Source: JAHRAW01 sp965243285 (GTDB lineage Bacteria > Pseudomonadota > Gammaproteobacteria > Arenicellales > Poriferihabitantaceae). Taken from it: a stretch of 64,000 nt of DNA. The position numbers and the translations under genes are program-made. Each line of letters begins with the position of its first letter. Within the stretch, counting starts at the first letter, position 1. The notes beneath the pieces were generated by a model. That model was not told where the DNA came from, ran no database searches, and saw only the letters and a list, made by a program, of their open reading frames with translations. The stretch lies in NCBI GenBank assembly GCA_965243285.1, contig OZ251537.1, forward strand, positions 1,178,001 to 1,242,000, given 5' to 3'. This document shows, in pieces, positions 33,991 to 47,900 of this stretch.

Positions 33991-34976
33991 GCGAAGCGGT
34001 CGTCGATAAAAGGGTTGTGGCGGCTGGCGGCGTGAGCGGCGTAGCGCTGCCAGTTTTGCTTCAAGCGCTTCGGGCATAACACCAATACGCGTTCGTTGCG
34101 GTCTTCGAAATATTTTATCGCCGCTAATGCAGTCCATGTTTTTCCTAAGCCGACGCTGTCGGCGAGGATGCAGCCGCGATGTTTTAGCAGGCGGTTGATG
34201 ATGTTGACCGCGCCTTGTTTTTGGAATGCGTACAGCGCCTTCCAGATAGCGGTTTGGTGCAGGTCTTTGCTGAACTGGTCGACGCCATCGTCGTACTCGA
34301 TGCGTTGTCGTTCGAAAATATGAAACAGCGTTTTGTAGTAAATGAATTGCGGCGAGCAGGGTGCGCCGAGGCGTTCGAGGGCGGCTAACACTGCCGGCTT
34401 GGCATCTTCTGTGAGCGTTTGGTCATTCCATAAATCATCGAACCACTGACGTAATTCGGCGCGCTCGGCGGGGTTGCGCACCTCAATATTCAATTCGATG
34501 TTGGGTGCCGCGCCCCACCCCAAGCCGCGTTTGGTGAAATTGGAACTGCCGATGATGGCGCTGTCGGCGGCGCTGGCGCTATCAGCCGGTTGCACGCAAT
34601 ATAATTTTCCGTGTAGGAATCCGGCTTGGGTGATGGCGCGGATTTCTACTTTTTGTTTTATCCATTGTGCGCAGGCTTCGGCTAAGGGTTTTTGGGTTAG
34701 CGTTTGGGCGAGTTCGATGCCGTTGTCGTCGGTTAGGCGAAAAAATTTGAACGCGCTAGTGGTCGGGTCAACCTCGCCGATGGCCAGTGGGTCGCCGTAT
34801 AAAAAACGCACGGCGCTTATCGATTCTAACGCGGCGCGCAATTCGCCGAAGGCATAAATGGTAAACCACGCCGACACTATGGAGAGCGTCGCATTCGGCG
34901 TGATGTGTTCGCGCAGCGCTTCGCCCACCTTGCGGCTTCGGTTGTCGATGACTACGGGGGTAGCGGATTCATGCAT
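33954..34976 (-). pseudogene. Truncated PLD-domain SNF2-type helicase
   Basis: The 340-residue frame begins with a phospholipase-D-like domain (HGKLYC, then SAIIGSSNFTKRGLG), followed by the start of a helicase: CILADSVGLGKTWTALAAIKY (Walker A) and VLVLCPKRLKQNW (motif Ia). Intact relatives run to about 1000 residues, with DExH and C-terminal helicase motifs that are absent here. The last residues (RINSAW) come from antisense reading of the methylase fragment. The break at about 33985 therefore fuses the two remnants. Confidence 0.8.
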
Positions 34977-35347
34977 GGGGGGGCTTGGGGGGGTTTGGGG
35001 ATGGGGAGTCGGTTGGGGCTTGGGCTACTGGTCGCTGACATTCAGCGCCGGCGATTGTAACTTGCCCCTCATGGCGACTGCTTATCCGCTTGCATGATTT
35101 CCATCGCCGCCGCCGACTCGACCTAGCCCAGTCGCCAAACCATCGCCACCCCGCCGCCAGGCAACATTAGGAAATTATCGACCTAAATCCGCAGGTTGGA
35201 TTGGCGTTTTCCTGATGCGGATGGGGGGTTATTTGGCGGCCGCCATCGCCCCGGCCAAATCATCCCCAGCCCGACAATTCTTATGGGATTTATATATCTA
35301 AATCTGCACGATGGGTTTGGCTTTTGGCTTTTGGCTTTTAACGTTTT

Positions 35348-35480
35348 ACTCCACCTTAGCTTTTTCAGGGGGGAGTCAAATCAGGCGGTTTTATCGTCTG
35401 ATTTGGTGGGGGGCTGTTGATGTTGGTCTTTTTGCTTTTGCCTTTAAATCTTCAACTCATTAGACCAAATGAGGGGCAAG
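35348..35480 (+). repeat. Two-hairpin element, copy 2, with shared downstream block
   Basis: The second stem reads CAAATCAGGCG...CGTCTGATTTG (35377-35405), different in sequence from copy 1 but still paired. The following block, GATGTTGGTCTTTTTGC to about 35480, recurs in direct orientation at 53534-53660. Confidence 0.8.
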
Positions 35481-35580
35481 TAAAAATCAAAAGCGAAGTC
35501 AAAAGCCAAGTCAAAAGCCAAGTCAAAAGCCAAGTCAAAAGCGAAAAGCCAAGTCAAAAGCTAACATCAAAAGCTAACAT

Positions 35581-35790
<210 letters not shown>

Positions 35791-35983
35791 ATTCTCATCC
35801 ATAACTCCCCTTTGGGGAATAAGCCAAATCTGACCGAGATGGCTTGCGAGGGCTGATTTGGCCGGGCGGTTGATGTGGATGAACCAAACTAGCTGGCCGG
35901 TTTAGGTATAAATCCCCACAATTAGCTAATCCACCCTAATCCAGGCGGATTTAGGCGGGTAATTGCCCGGCATTAAACCCCCC

Positions 35984-38900
35984 TCAAAACCGCGCTTCGC
36001 CCTTGAACACTATGGCAGAGGCGGCGCCGGTGGTGTGGTCGCGGTGTTCGCCCAATAGGTTGAAGGTAAGAAGGGAGTCATCCGGCCGCCATTGGATGCC
36101 GATGCGGTGGCTGGGGGTTTCGCCGATGGTGAATTCGCTATACGGGGTGAGCAGGCCGGGGTGGCGGCGTAGGGATAAGCCGTAGCCGAAGCGGGCCTCG
36201 AGGCGGGCGCGATAATCGGCGCTGGCTGGCTCAGCGGCGGCATTGCCGGCGGCGCTGTCGGCGGCGCTACTGACGCTGGCGGCTGGCAGGGCGCGCCATA
36301 GTTGTTGCACGCTGCTGCCTGAGTCGCCGTAGCCGGAGGTCAGTCTCATGGATAAACCTTGCCCGTCGGCGCCGGGTTGCAGCCCCAAACTGCCTTGGAT
36401 GCCCCATTCGCGGTAGTTGCCGTCGGTGCCGAGTAGGGCGCGCACGCGACCGTGGGCCGCGAGGTGGGCGGCGCGATTGTGGTAGCGCAGGCCGGCGCCG
36501 AATTCGGTGAGGGTGCCGCGACCGCCGGCGCCGCCGCTGTGGTGGAGGCCGATTTCCAGCGCTGGGGCGATACTGCCGCTGGCGACGGCGATGGTTTGGC
36601 TTGCCTCCACCGCCAGGCGTACGCGCGAGGTCTGCACTACTTGCGCGGCGATGGCGTCATCGGCGGCGACTTCAAGCCGGCTGCTGCTGGCTTCGCCCTT
36701 GAGGCGCAAATTCAGCGCCCGCTCGGGCCACAAATCGCCGCCGAGGCCGAGGCTGATACTGCGCATGTCGAGGCGGTTGGACACTCGCGCTTGGCCGGCT
36801 GGCGTGGTCTCCACCTCGCCCTCGCCTAACCCCACCAACGCCCATAAATCCACCGCCGCGACGCGCCAGCCGAGATAGGGGTGCACGCTGGTCATGTCGA
36901 TGGTCTGCGCGCCATCGCCTAAGCCGGCGCCGCCGTCGGTGTAATCCACGGCGCTGCGCAATTGCGATACCGAGGCCCCGGCCCGCACGCCATCACGCAC
37001 CCTGGCATCGGCGCCCAAGTGGAAGCCGCGCAAGGTGCCGCGATAGTTCACGGCGGCGCTTTGGCCGGACATTTCGCGATATTCGCCGCGCCCCCACAGC
37101 GCGATGGCTGACGCGCCGCCGTCGGCGTCGTTTTTCCCCGACCATGAAAAGGCCGACCCGGCCAACATTTTGCGGGAGTCGAAATCCTCCGCCGTGGCGC
37201 TGGCGCCGTGCCTCGCCAGCAACCCGGCCATGCTGCTTTGCCCGCCGATGGCGAATTGCGCGCCGCCGCCGGCCTCGGCCAGACGCGTGGTGACGGCGGT
37301 GATGGCGCTATCGGCGATGACGCGCGCCGCCTCCGGCAGGAGGATTTTATTGATGGCGGCGGCGGTGGCGGTGGCGGCTTCGGCGGTGGTGGTCACCTCA
37401 AAATTCGCGCTCGCCATATTGCCGTATTGGTCGGCGGCTGCGTAGGTCAGCATCGCCTGCACATTGCGCGCGCTCGGCGTGCCGCTCAATATTCGGTTGC
37501 TGGCATCGAAAGACAGCCCCGGCACGGCGCCGCCCACCGCCGCATTCCCCGGCCCGGTTAATGTGTAGAGGTAGGCAAGCCCGTCGACAGCGCTGGCGGT
37601 CGGCAGCGTCAGCGGGTCGATGGCCACATCCACCGGGTAGTAGGTGCTCGCCGGCAATTGCGCCAGTTGCTCGGTGGTGAACGCCGGTCCGTTTACGGTG
37701 ATGTCGATAGTGCCGATGATGGTCAAGCCGCCGTTTGCGGCGGCCGCGAATCCGGCGCCAGCGGCGGCGAACCCAGCGGTAGATGCGCCAGCGCCACCAG
37801 CGGCGGGGCCGGCGCGATAGGTCAACCTGATGCTGCCGGCCTTATCCAACATGCCGGACAAACGGCGATCGGCGGCATCGAAAACCAATCGGTTGTCGTC
37901 GCTGGGCTCGAAAATCAGCGCCGCATCGGCCTCGCTCAAATCGGTGCCGTTCGGCCCGGTCAAGGAGTATTCGATGTCACCGCCGCCGGTGGCTAGCGGC
38001 AGCGTCAGCGCGACCATCTGGCCGGGGGTGTATGCGGTCGCCTCGGCGGACGGCAAGTCCTCCGAAAACCCGCGCCTGATAAGCACCGAGAACATGGCGG
38101 TGGCGGTGGCGCCGTGGGCGTCGGTGGCAACATAGGTCAGCGTCACAGCGGCCTCCATGGCGGCGGCGGGCGTGCCGCTCAATACTCGATTGGCGGCATC
38201 GAACATCAGCCCGGCCAACACGCTGTCCACTTCCGCCCCCTCGGCCGTTAATGTGTAATCCGGCGCGCCGCTGGCGATGGGCAAGGTCAGCGGCGGGTCG
38301 ATTGATCCGCCGGCGACATAGGTTTGGTTGGCCAATGGCAAATCGGCGGCGAACACCGGCGCCGCGACGATGGTTAGGGTGAATATCGCCGAGATGCTGC
38401 TCATGGAATCGGCGGCGGTGTAGGTGAGGCGGGCGACGGCGCTTTGCGGGGTGCCGGAAAGCACGCGGCTGCGGGCCTCGAAGGCCAAGCCGGGCGGCAA
38501 ATTGGGCGCCGCGACGGTGCCGCCGGGGCCGAACAAGGTATAACTCAAAATGCCGACATTGCCGCTGGCGGCCGGCAAGGTGAGGTCGATGATGGCCACC
38601 CCGGCCGGGTAATTTTTATCCTCGAGCGGGGCGCCGGCGAACACCAACTCGGTGACATCAATATCGAACTGCGCCTCGAAAACATTGCCGTAGCGGTCGG
38701 TGATGGTGTAAAGCACGGCGGTGACGCCTTCCGCCTGCGGGCGGCCGGACAGCACGCGCTCGGCGGCATCGAATGCCAGCCCGGCCGGCAGTTTGAGGTC
38801 GTCCGGGGCGGCGGCGGCGTAACCCGGCCCGGTCAGGGCGTAGGTCAGCGGCAATGCTGCGGATGCCGCCGGCGGCAAGGTTTGCGGCGCCGACTGCCCC

Positions 38901-41900
38901 ACCGACAGGCGCAAATCCGGCAGCGCCGCCAGTTGCGGGCCGGTGATGAGGATGGAGAAATTAAGCGTCACTTCGCCCTCGGGGTTGCCGGCGTCGGTGG
39001 CCACTTCGGCCACGCTGTAGACCACATTGACGCCCTCGGCGGTTCGCGGCGTGCCGGATAAAATCAGAGTGTCATCATCGAAGGTAAGCCCCGGGACGGC
39101 GTCGCCGATGGCCTCCAGATTCGCCCCGAGCAACCGGTAATACGGGCTGCCGCCGCCGCTGGCGGTGGGCAAGGTGTGGGTGATGGTATCCCCAGCGGCA
39201 AAAGTCAACTCGAAACCGGCGCTCACCGGCTGCCCGTCGGCATCCACGAACACCCGCCCCACCGAGACGCGAAAAGTCAAATCGGCGGCGTTGCCACCGT
39301 CGTCGGTGGCGGTGTAGACCAGCGCTGCGGCTTGCACCGCCCGCGTCGGCGTGCCACGCAGAATGCGTTGCCCATCGGCGTTGAATGCCAGCCCCGGCAA
39401 CACCGCCGCTAATGCCTCGCCGCTCTCGCCGAGCAGCGTGTAATCCAGCGTGGCGTAGCCGGATTCCGCCATCGGCAGCGTCAGCGGGGCGATTTGGCCG
39501 CCCACTGGGTAATTTTGAGGCATTTCCGCCAGCGTTCGGTCGGCGGTGGTGAATGCCGGGCCGGTGATGGTGACGGTGAACATGGCGGTGGCATTAGCGG
39601 CGGCGCCGGGCTCGGTCACCGAGTAAGTCAGGGTGATTGCCGCCGCCGAGGTGGTGGGGGTGCCGCTTAATACTCGGTTCGATGGGTCGAAATTCAGGCC
39701 GGCGGGCAGTTTTAGGTCGGCCGGGGCGTCGGTGGCATCGTAGCCGGGGCCGGTCAGGGTATAAATCAGCCCGGTGTAATCGAATTCCGCCGTCGGCAAG
39801 GTCAGCGGCGGGTCGATTAATCCGCCGGCCGGGTAGATTTGAGCGGTCTCGGCCAGCGTTTGGTCGGCGGTGGTGAATCTCGGGCCGGTGATGGTGACGG
39901 TGAACATGGCGGTGGCATTAGCGGCGGCGCCGGGCTCGGTCACCGAGTAAGTCAGGGTGACTGCCGCCGCCGAGGTGGTGGGGGTGCCGCTCAAAACGCG
40001 GTTCGATGGGTCGAAATTCAGGCCGGCGGGCAGTTTTAGGTCGGCCGGGGTGGCGGTGGCATCGTAGCCGGGGCCGGTCAGGGTATAAATCAGCCCGGTG
40101 TAATCGAATTCCGCCGTCGGCAAGGTCAGCGGCGGGTCGATTAATCCGCCGGCCGGGTAGATTTGGGCGGTCTCGGCCAGCGTTCGGTCGGCGGTGGTGA
40201 ACCTCGGGCCGGTGATGGTGACGGCGAACATGGCGGTGGCGTTAGCGGCGGCGCCGGGCTCGGTCACCGAGTAAGTCAGGGTGACTGCCGCCGCCGAGGT
40301 GGTGGGGGTGCCGCTTAATACTCGGTTCGATGGGTCGAAATTCAGGCCGGCGGGGAGTTTTAGGTCGGCCGGGGTGGCGGTGGCATCGTAGCCCGGGCCA
40401 GTCAAGGCATAAATCAGCCCGGTGTAATCGAATTCCGCCGCCGGCAAGGTTAGCGGCGGGTCGATTAATCCGCCGGCCGGATAGATTTGAGCGGTTTCCG
40501 CCAGCGTTTGGTCGGCGGCGGTGAATGCCGGGCCGGTGATGGTGACGGCGAACATGGCGGTGGCGTTAGCGGCGGCGCCGGGCTCGGTCACCGAGTAAGT
40601 CAGGGTGATTGCCGCCGCCGAGGTGGTGGGGGTGCCGCTCAAAACGCGGTTCGATGGGTCGAATGCCAGGCCGGCGGGCAGTTTTAGGTCGGCCGGGGTG
40701 GCGGTGGCATCGTAGCCCGGGCCAGTCAAGGCATAAATCAGCCCGACATAATCGAATTCCGCCGCCGGCAAGGTCAGCGGCGGGTCGATTAATCCGCCGG
40801 CCGGGTAGATTTGGGCGGTCTCCGCCAGCGTTCGGTCGGCGGTGGTGAATCTCGGTCCGGTGATGGTGACGGCGAACATGGCGGTGGCATTAGCGGCGGC
40901 GCTGGGCTCGGTCACCGAGTAAGTCAGGGTGACTGCCGCCGCCGAGGTGGTGGGGGTGCCGCTTAATACTCGGTTCGATGGGTCGAAATTCAGGCCGGCG
41001 GGGAGTTTTAGGTCGGCCGGGGTGGCGGTGGCATCGTAGCCCGGGCCAGTCAGGGTATAAATCAGCCCGGTGTAATCGAATTCCGCCGTCGGCAAGGTCA
41101 GCGGCGGGTCGATTAATCCGCCGGCGGGATAGATTTGGGCGGTCTCGGCCAGCGTTTGGTCGGCGGTGGTGAATCTCGGTCCGGTGATGGTTACATCGAA
41201 CATGGCCACGGTCGCATTGCCGCCGGCGTCGGTGGCGGTGTAGGTGAGCATCATTTCCGCCGCCGAGGTGGTGGGCGAGCCGCTCAACACGCGGTTGTCG
41301 ACATCGAAAACCAGTCCGATGGGGAGTTTTAGGTCGGGCTGGTCGGCGGGGGCGGTGTAGCCCGGCCCGGTCAGGGTGTAATCCAGCGTGGCATAGCCAG
41401 ATTCCGCCTCCGGCAAGGTCAGCGGCGGGTCGATGGCACCGCCGGCGGCATAGGTTTGGTCGGTCTCCGCTAACGCCAAATTCTCGGCGGTAAACATGGG
41501 GCCGGTTACGGTGAGGGTGAACATCGTCATCGCCGTGTTGCCGCCGGCGGTGGCGGTGTAGGTGAGCAAGGTCGCCGCCGCCGCCGTCGGCGTGCCGCTT
41601 AACTGCCGATTCGAGGGGGTGAAAACCAGCCCGGCGGGTAGTTTCAGGTCGGTCGGGTCGGATTCATCGAAATTCGGGCCGGTCAGTCGGTAGACGGCGG
41701 CGCCGCTACCGCCGCCGGTGGCGGGCGGCAGGTCGATGGCGGCGAGCGCCATGCCGGCCGGGTGAGCCGGCGGAGTGGGGATGACGGCCAGGGCTAAGGT
41801 GGGGTTGACGCGCACGCTAAAAGTCGCCGACGAGGTGGCGTTGGCGTCTTGGATGGAGTAGGTGAGTTCGGTGGTGGCCACAGTGGTCGGCACGCCGCTC

Positions 41901-44900
41901 AATTCTCGGTCGGCTTCGGTGAAAACCAGCCCGGCCGGCAGTTTGCGGTCGCTGGCATCGCCGCCGGGACCCACTAGGCTATAGGTCACATCGCCTGTGC
42001 TGCCGGCGGCCACTAGCGGCAAGGTCAAGGGTTCAATTTCCACTTGCAGGGTGTAGGTCTGCTCGGCGGTCGGCACTTCGGTGGCGAAAGTGGGCCCGGT
42101 GATGGCGATATCGAACATGGCCGATGTCGTATTGCCGCCGGCGTCGGCGGCGGTGTAGGTCAGGGCGATGGCGGCGAGGGGGTAGCGTGGCGTGCCGCTC
42201 AATACGCGGTTTTGGGCGTCGAAATTCAGGCCGATGGGGAGTTTTAGGTCGGCCGGGGTGGATTCATTGAAATTCGGGCCGGTCAGGGTGTAATCCAGCG
42301 AATCATAGCCAGATTCCGCTTCCGGCAAGGTCAGCGGCGGGTCGATTAAGCCGCCGGCCGGGTAGGTTTGGGCGGTCTCGGCCAGGGTTCGATTGGCGGT
42401 GGTGAAATTCGGGCCGGTGATGGTTACGGTGAACATCGCCGTCACGGTGTTATCGCCGGCGTCGGTGGCGGTGTAAGTGAGCGTGATGGGCGTGACCGTC
42501 GCCTCGCCGCTCGGCGTGCCGCTTAATTCTCGGTTATCGGCATCGAAATCCAGCCCGGCCGGCAGTTTTAGGTCGGACGGGGCGTCGGTGGCGTTATAGC
42601 CAGGCCCGGTCAGGGTGTAATCCAGCGAATCATAGCCAGATTCCGCTTCCGGCAAGGTCAGCGGCGGGTCGATTAAGCCGCCGGCCGGGTAATTTCGTGC
42701 CATTTCCGCCAGCATTCGGTCGGCATCGGCGAACATCGGGCCGGTGATGGTTACATCGAACATCGCCACCACCGAGTTGCCGCCGGCATCGACGGCGGTG
42801 TAAATCAGCGTCATCTCCCCGGCCTCGCCGCTCGGCGTGCCGCTTAATTCTCGGTTGTCGGCATCGAACATCAGCCCGGCCGGCAGTTTTAGGTCGGCCG
42901 GGGCGGCGGCGTCGTAACCGGGCCCGGTCAGGGTGTATTCCAGCGTGGCGTAGCCAGATTCCGCCTCCGGCAAGATCAGCGGCGGGTCGATTTCGCCGCC
43001 GGCCGGGTAATTTCGTGCCATTTCCGCCAGCATTCGGTCGGCATCGGCGAACATCGGACCGGTGATGGTCACATCGAACATCGCCACCGCCGAATTAGCG
43101 CCGCCGCCTTGGGCGGTGTAAATCAGCGTGATGGGCGTGGCGGCGGCGGTGGGCGTGCCGCTCAATACTCGGTCGTCAGCATCGAAATCCAGCCCGGCGG
43201 GGAGTTTTAGGTCGGCCGGGTCGGTGGCGGCGTCATAGCCCGGCCCGGTCAGCGTATAAACCAGCGAGGCATAGCCGAATTCCACCGCCGGTAAGGTCAA
43301 CGGGGCGATTAATCCGCCGGCCGGGTAGATTTTATCCACCAGCAGCGCCAGGTCGGCGACGGTGAAGGCGAGGGCGGCGATGGTGATGGGAAATTCCGCC
43401 GTCACCGAGTTGCCGCCGGCATCGGTGGCGGTATAGGTGAGGTTCATGGCCGCCATGGGCGTGCTCGGTGTGCCGCTCAATGTTCGGCTGGCGGGGTTGA
43501 ATTCCAGCCCGGCGGGCAGTTTTAGGTCGATGGGGTCATCGGTGGCGACATAGCCCGGCCCGGTCAGGGTGTAATCCAGGGAAGCATAGCCAGATTCCGC
43601 CGCCGGCAAGGTCAGCGGCGGGTCGATTTCGCCGCCGGCCGGGTAAATTCGTGCCGTCTCGGCCAGCGTTCGATTGTCGGCGGTGAACATGGGGCCGGTT
43701 ACGGTGAGGGTGAACATCGTCATCGCCGTGTTGCCGCCGGCGGTGGCGGTGTAGGTGAGCAAGGTCGCCGCCGCCGTCGTCGGCGTGCCGGTCAACTGCC
43801 GATTCGATGGGGTGAAAACCAGCCCGGCGGGTAGTTTCAGGTCGGACGGGTCGGATTCTTCGAAATCAGGCCCGGTCAGGCGGTAGATGGCATCGTCGCT
43901 ATCGCCGCCGGTGGCGGTCGGCAGGATGATGGCGGCGAGCGCCATGCCAGCCGGGTGGTCGGGCGGGTTGGCGATGGCGGCTATGGATAAGGATGAATTG
44001 ACCCGAACGCTGAAGGTCACCGATGAGATGGCGTTGTCGTCCTCGGCGCTGTAGGTGAGTTCGGTGGTGGCCACAGTGGTCGGCACGCCGCTCAATTCTC
44101 GGTCGGCTTCGGTGAAAACCAGCCCGGCCGGCAGTTTGCGGTCGGTGGCATCGCCGCCGGGGCCGACTAGGCTATAGGTCACATCGCCTACGCTGCTGCC
44201 GGCGGCGACTTCCGGCAAGGTCAGGGTGTCAATTTCTACTTGCAGGGTGTAAGTCCGCCCGGCCAACGGCACATCGGCGGCGGCGAAAGTGGGGCCGGTG
44301 ATGGCGATATCGAACATGGCCGATGTCGTATTGCCGGCGGCGTCGGCGGCGGTGTAGGTCAGGGCGATGGCGGCGAGGGGATAGAGCGGCGTGCCGCCCA
44401 ATACGCGGTTTTGGGCGTCGAAATTCAGGCCGATGGGGAGTTTTAGGTCGGCCGGGGCGTCGGCGGCGTTATAACCAGGCCCGGTCAGGGTGTAATCCAG
44501 CGAATCATAGCCAGATTCCGCCTCCGGCAAGATCAGCGGCGGGTCGATTAAGCCGCCGGCCGGGTAATTTCGTGCCATTTCCGCCAGGGTTCGATTGGCG
44601 GTGGTGAAATTTGGGCCGGTGATGGTTACGGTGAACATCGCCGTCACGGTGTTATCGCCGGCGTCGGTGGCGGTGTAGGTGAGCGTGATGGGCGTGACCG
44701 TCGCCTCGCCGCTCGGCGTGCCGCTTAATTCTCGGTTATCGGCATCGAAATCCAGCCCGGCCGGCAGTTTTAGGTCGGACGGGGCGGCGGCGTTATAACC
44801 GGGGCCGGTCAGGGTGTAATCCAGCGAATCATAGCCAGATTCCGCTTCCGGCAAGGTCAGCGGCGGGTCGATTAAGCCGCCGGCCGGGTAATTTCGTGCC

Positions 44901-47900
44901 ATTTCCGCCAGCATTCGGTCGGCATCGGCGAACATCGGGCCGGTGATGGTTACATCGAACATCGCCACCACCGAGTTGCCGCCGGCATCGACGGCGGTGT
45001 AAATCAGCGTCATCTCCCCGGCCTCGCCGCTCGGCGTGCCGCTTAATTCTCGGTTGTCGGCATCGAACATCAGCCCGGCCGGCAGTTTTAGGTCGGACGG
45101 GGCGTCGGTGGCGTTATAGCCAGGCCCGGTCAGGGTGTAATCCAGCGAATCATAGCCAGATTCCGCTTCCGGCAAGGTCAGCGGCGGGTTGATTAAGCCG
45201 CCGGCCGGGTAATTTCGTGCCATTTCCGCCAGCATTCGGTCGGCATCGGCGAACATCGGGCCGGTGATGGTTACATCGAACATCGCCGCCGCCGAGTTGC
45301 CGCCGGCGTCGGCGGCGGTGTAGGTCAGCGTCATCTCCCCGGCCTCGCCGCTCGGCGTGCCGCTCAATACTCGCTCGTCAGCATCGAAATCCAGCCCGGC
45401 GGGGAGTTTTAGGTCGGTGGGGTCGGTGGTGGCGTTATAGCCCGGCCCGGTCAGCGTATAAACCAGCGAGGCATAGCCGAATTCCACCGTAGGTAAGGTC
45501 AACGGGGCGATTAATCCGCCGGCCGGGTAGATTTTATCCACCAGCAGCGCCAGGTCGGCGACGGTGAAGGCGAGGGCGGCGATGGTGATGGGAAATTCCG
45601 CCGTCACCGAGTTGCCGCCGGCATCGGTGGCGGTATAGGTGAGGTTCATGGCCGCCATGGGCGTGCTCGGTGTGCCGCTCAATGTTCGGCTGGCGGGGTT
45701 GAATTCCAGCCCGGCGGGCAGTTTTAGGTCGATGGGGTCATCGGTGGCGACATAGCCCGGCCCGGTCAGGGTGTAATCCAGGGAAGCATAGCCAGATTCC
45801 GCCGCCGGCAAGATCAGCGGCGGGTCGATTTCGCCGCCGGCCGGGTAAATTCGTGCCGTCTCGGCCAGCGTTCGATTGTCGGCGGTGAACATGGGGCCGG
45901 TTACGGTGAGGGTGAACATCGTCATCGCCGTGTTGCCGCCGGCGGTGGCGGTGTAGGTGAGCAAGGTCGCCGCCGCCGCCGTCGGCGTGCCGGTCAACTG
46001 CCGATTCGATGGGGTGAAAACCAGCCCGGCGGGTAGTTTCAGGTCGGACGGGTCGGTGGCGGCATCGAAATCAGGCCCGGTCAGGCGGTAGATGGCATCG
46101 TCGCTATCGCCGCCGGTGGCGGTCGGCAGGATGATGGCGGCGAGCGCCATGCCAGCCGGGTGGTCGGGCGGGTTGGCGATGGCGGCGATGGATAAGGATG
46201 AATTGACCCGAACGCTGAAGGTCACCGATGAGGTGGCGTTGTCGTCCTCGGCGCTGTAGGTGAGTTCGGTGGTGGCCACAGTGGTCGGCACGCCGCTCAA
46301 TTCTCGGTCGGCTTCGGTGAAAACCAGCCCGGCCGGCAGTTTGCGGTCGGTGGCATCGCCGCCGGGGCCGACTAGGCTATAGGTCACATCGCCTACGCTA
46401 CTGCCGGCGGCGACTTCCGGCAAGGTCAGGGTGTCAATTTCCACTTGCAGGGTGTAAGTCCGCCCGGCCAACGGCACATCGGCGGCGGCGAAAGTCGGGC
46501 CGGTGATGGCGATATCGAACATGGCCGATGTCGTATTGCCGGCGGCGTCGGCGGCGGTGTAGGTCAGGGCGATGGCGGCGAGGGGGTAGCGTGGCGTGCC
46601 GCTCAATACGCGGTTTTGGGCGTCGAAATTCAGGCCGATGGGGAGTTTTAGGTCGTCCGGGGCGTCGGTGGCGTTATAGCCCGGCCCGGTCAGGGTGTAA
46701 TGCAGCGAAGCATAGCCAGATTCCGCCGCCGGCAAGGTCAGCGGCGGGTCGATTAATCCGCCGGCGGGGTAGGTTTGGGCGGTCTCGGCCAGCGTTCGAT
46801 TGGCGGTGGTGAAATCAGGGCCGGTGATGGTTACGGTGAACATCGCCGTCACGGTGTTATCGCCGGCGTCGGTGGCGGTGTAGGTCAGCGTGGTCACCCC
46901 GGCCTCGCCGCTCGGCGTGCCGCCCAATACTCGCTCGTCAGCATCGAAATCCAGCCCGGCCGGCAGTTTCAGGTCGGACGGGGCGTCGGTGGCGTTATAG
47001 CCCGGCCCGGTCAGGGTGTATTCCAGCGAATCATAGCCAGATTCCGCCTCCGGCAAGGTCAGCGGCGGGGTGATTTGGCCGCCGGCCGGGTAGGTTTGGG
47101 CGGTCTCGGCCAGGGTTCGATTGGCGGTGGTGAAATTTGGGCCGGTGATGGTTACGGTGAACATCGCCGTCACGGTGTTATCGCCGGCGTCGGTGGCGGT
47201 GTAGGTGAGCGTGATGGGCGTGACCGTCGCCTCGCCGCTCGGCGTGCCGCTTAATTCTCGGTTATCGGCATCGAAATCCAGCCCGGCCGGCAGTTTTAGG
47301 TCGGTGGGTTCGGTGGCGTTATAACCAGGCCCGGTCAGGGTGTAATGCAGCGAATCATAGCCAGATTCCGCCGCCGGCAAGGTCAGCGGCGGGTCGATTA
47401 ATCCGCCGGCCGGGTAGGTTTGGGCGGTCTCGGCCAGCGTTCGATTGGCGGTGGTGAAATTTGGGCCGGTGATGGTCACATTGAACATCACCGTATCGCT
47501 GCTGCCGCCGGCGTCGGTGGCGGTGTAGACCAGCGTGACCGGCGTGGCCTCGGCGGCGGTGGGGATGCCGCTCAAGACCCGATCATCGGCATCGAACGCA
47601 AGCCCGGCCGGCAGTTTTAGGTCGGCCGGGGCGGCGGATTCGAAGCCCGGCCCGGTCAGGGTGTATTCCAGCGCCCCATAGCCGAATTCCGCCGTCGGCA
47701 AGGTCAGCGGGGCGATGGCGCCGCCGGCGGCATAGATTTTATCCACCAGCAGCGCCGCCTCGACGGCGTTGAAAGCCAGGCGGGTGATGGTGATGGCGAA
47801 CATGGCCACGCCAGCGTTGCCGCCGCCGTCGGTGGCGGTGTAGGTGAGGTTCATGGCCGCCATCGGCGTGCTCGGCGTGCCGCTCAATACTCGGCCGGCG

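Noticed and set aside
39540..41190. CRISPR array suggested by regular repeats
   Set aside because: The repeats are 324 bases with no short unique spacers and are coding on the minus strand as Ig-like domains.
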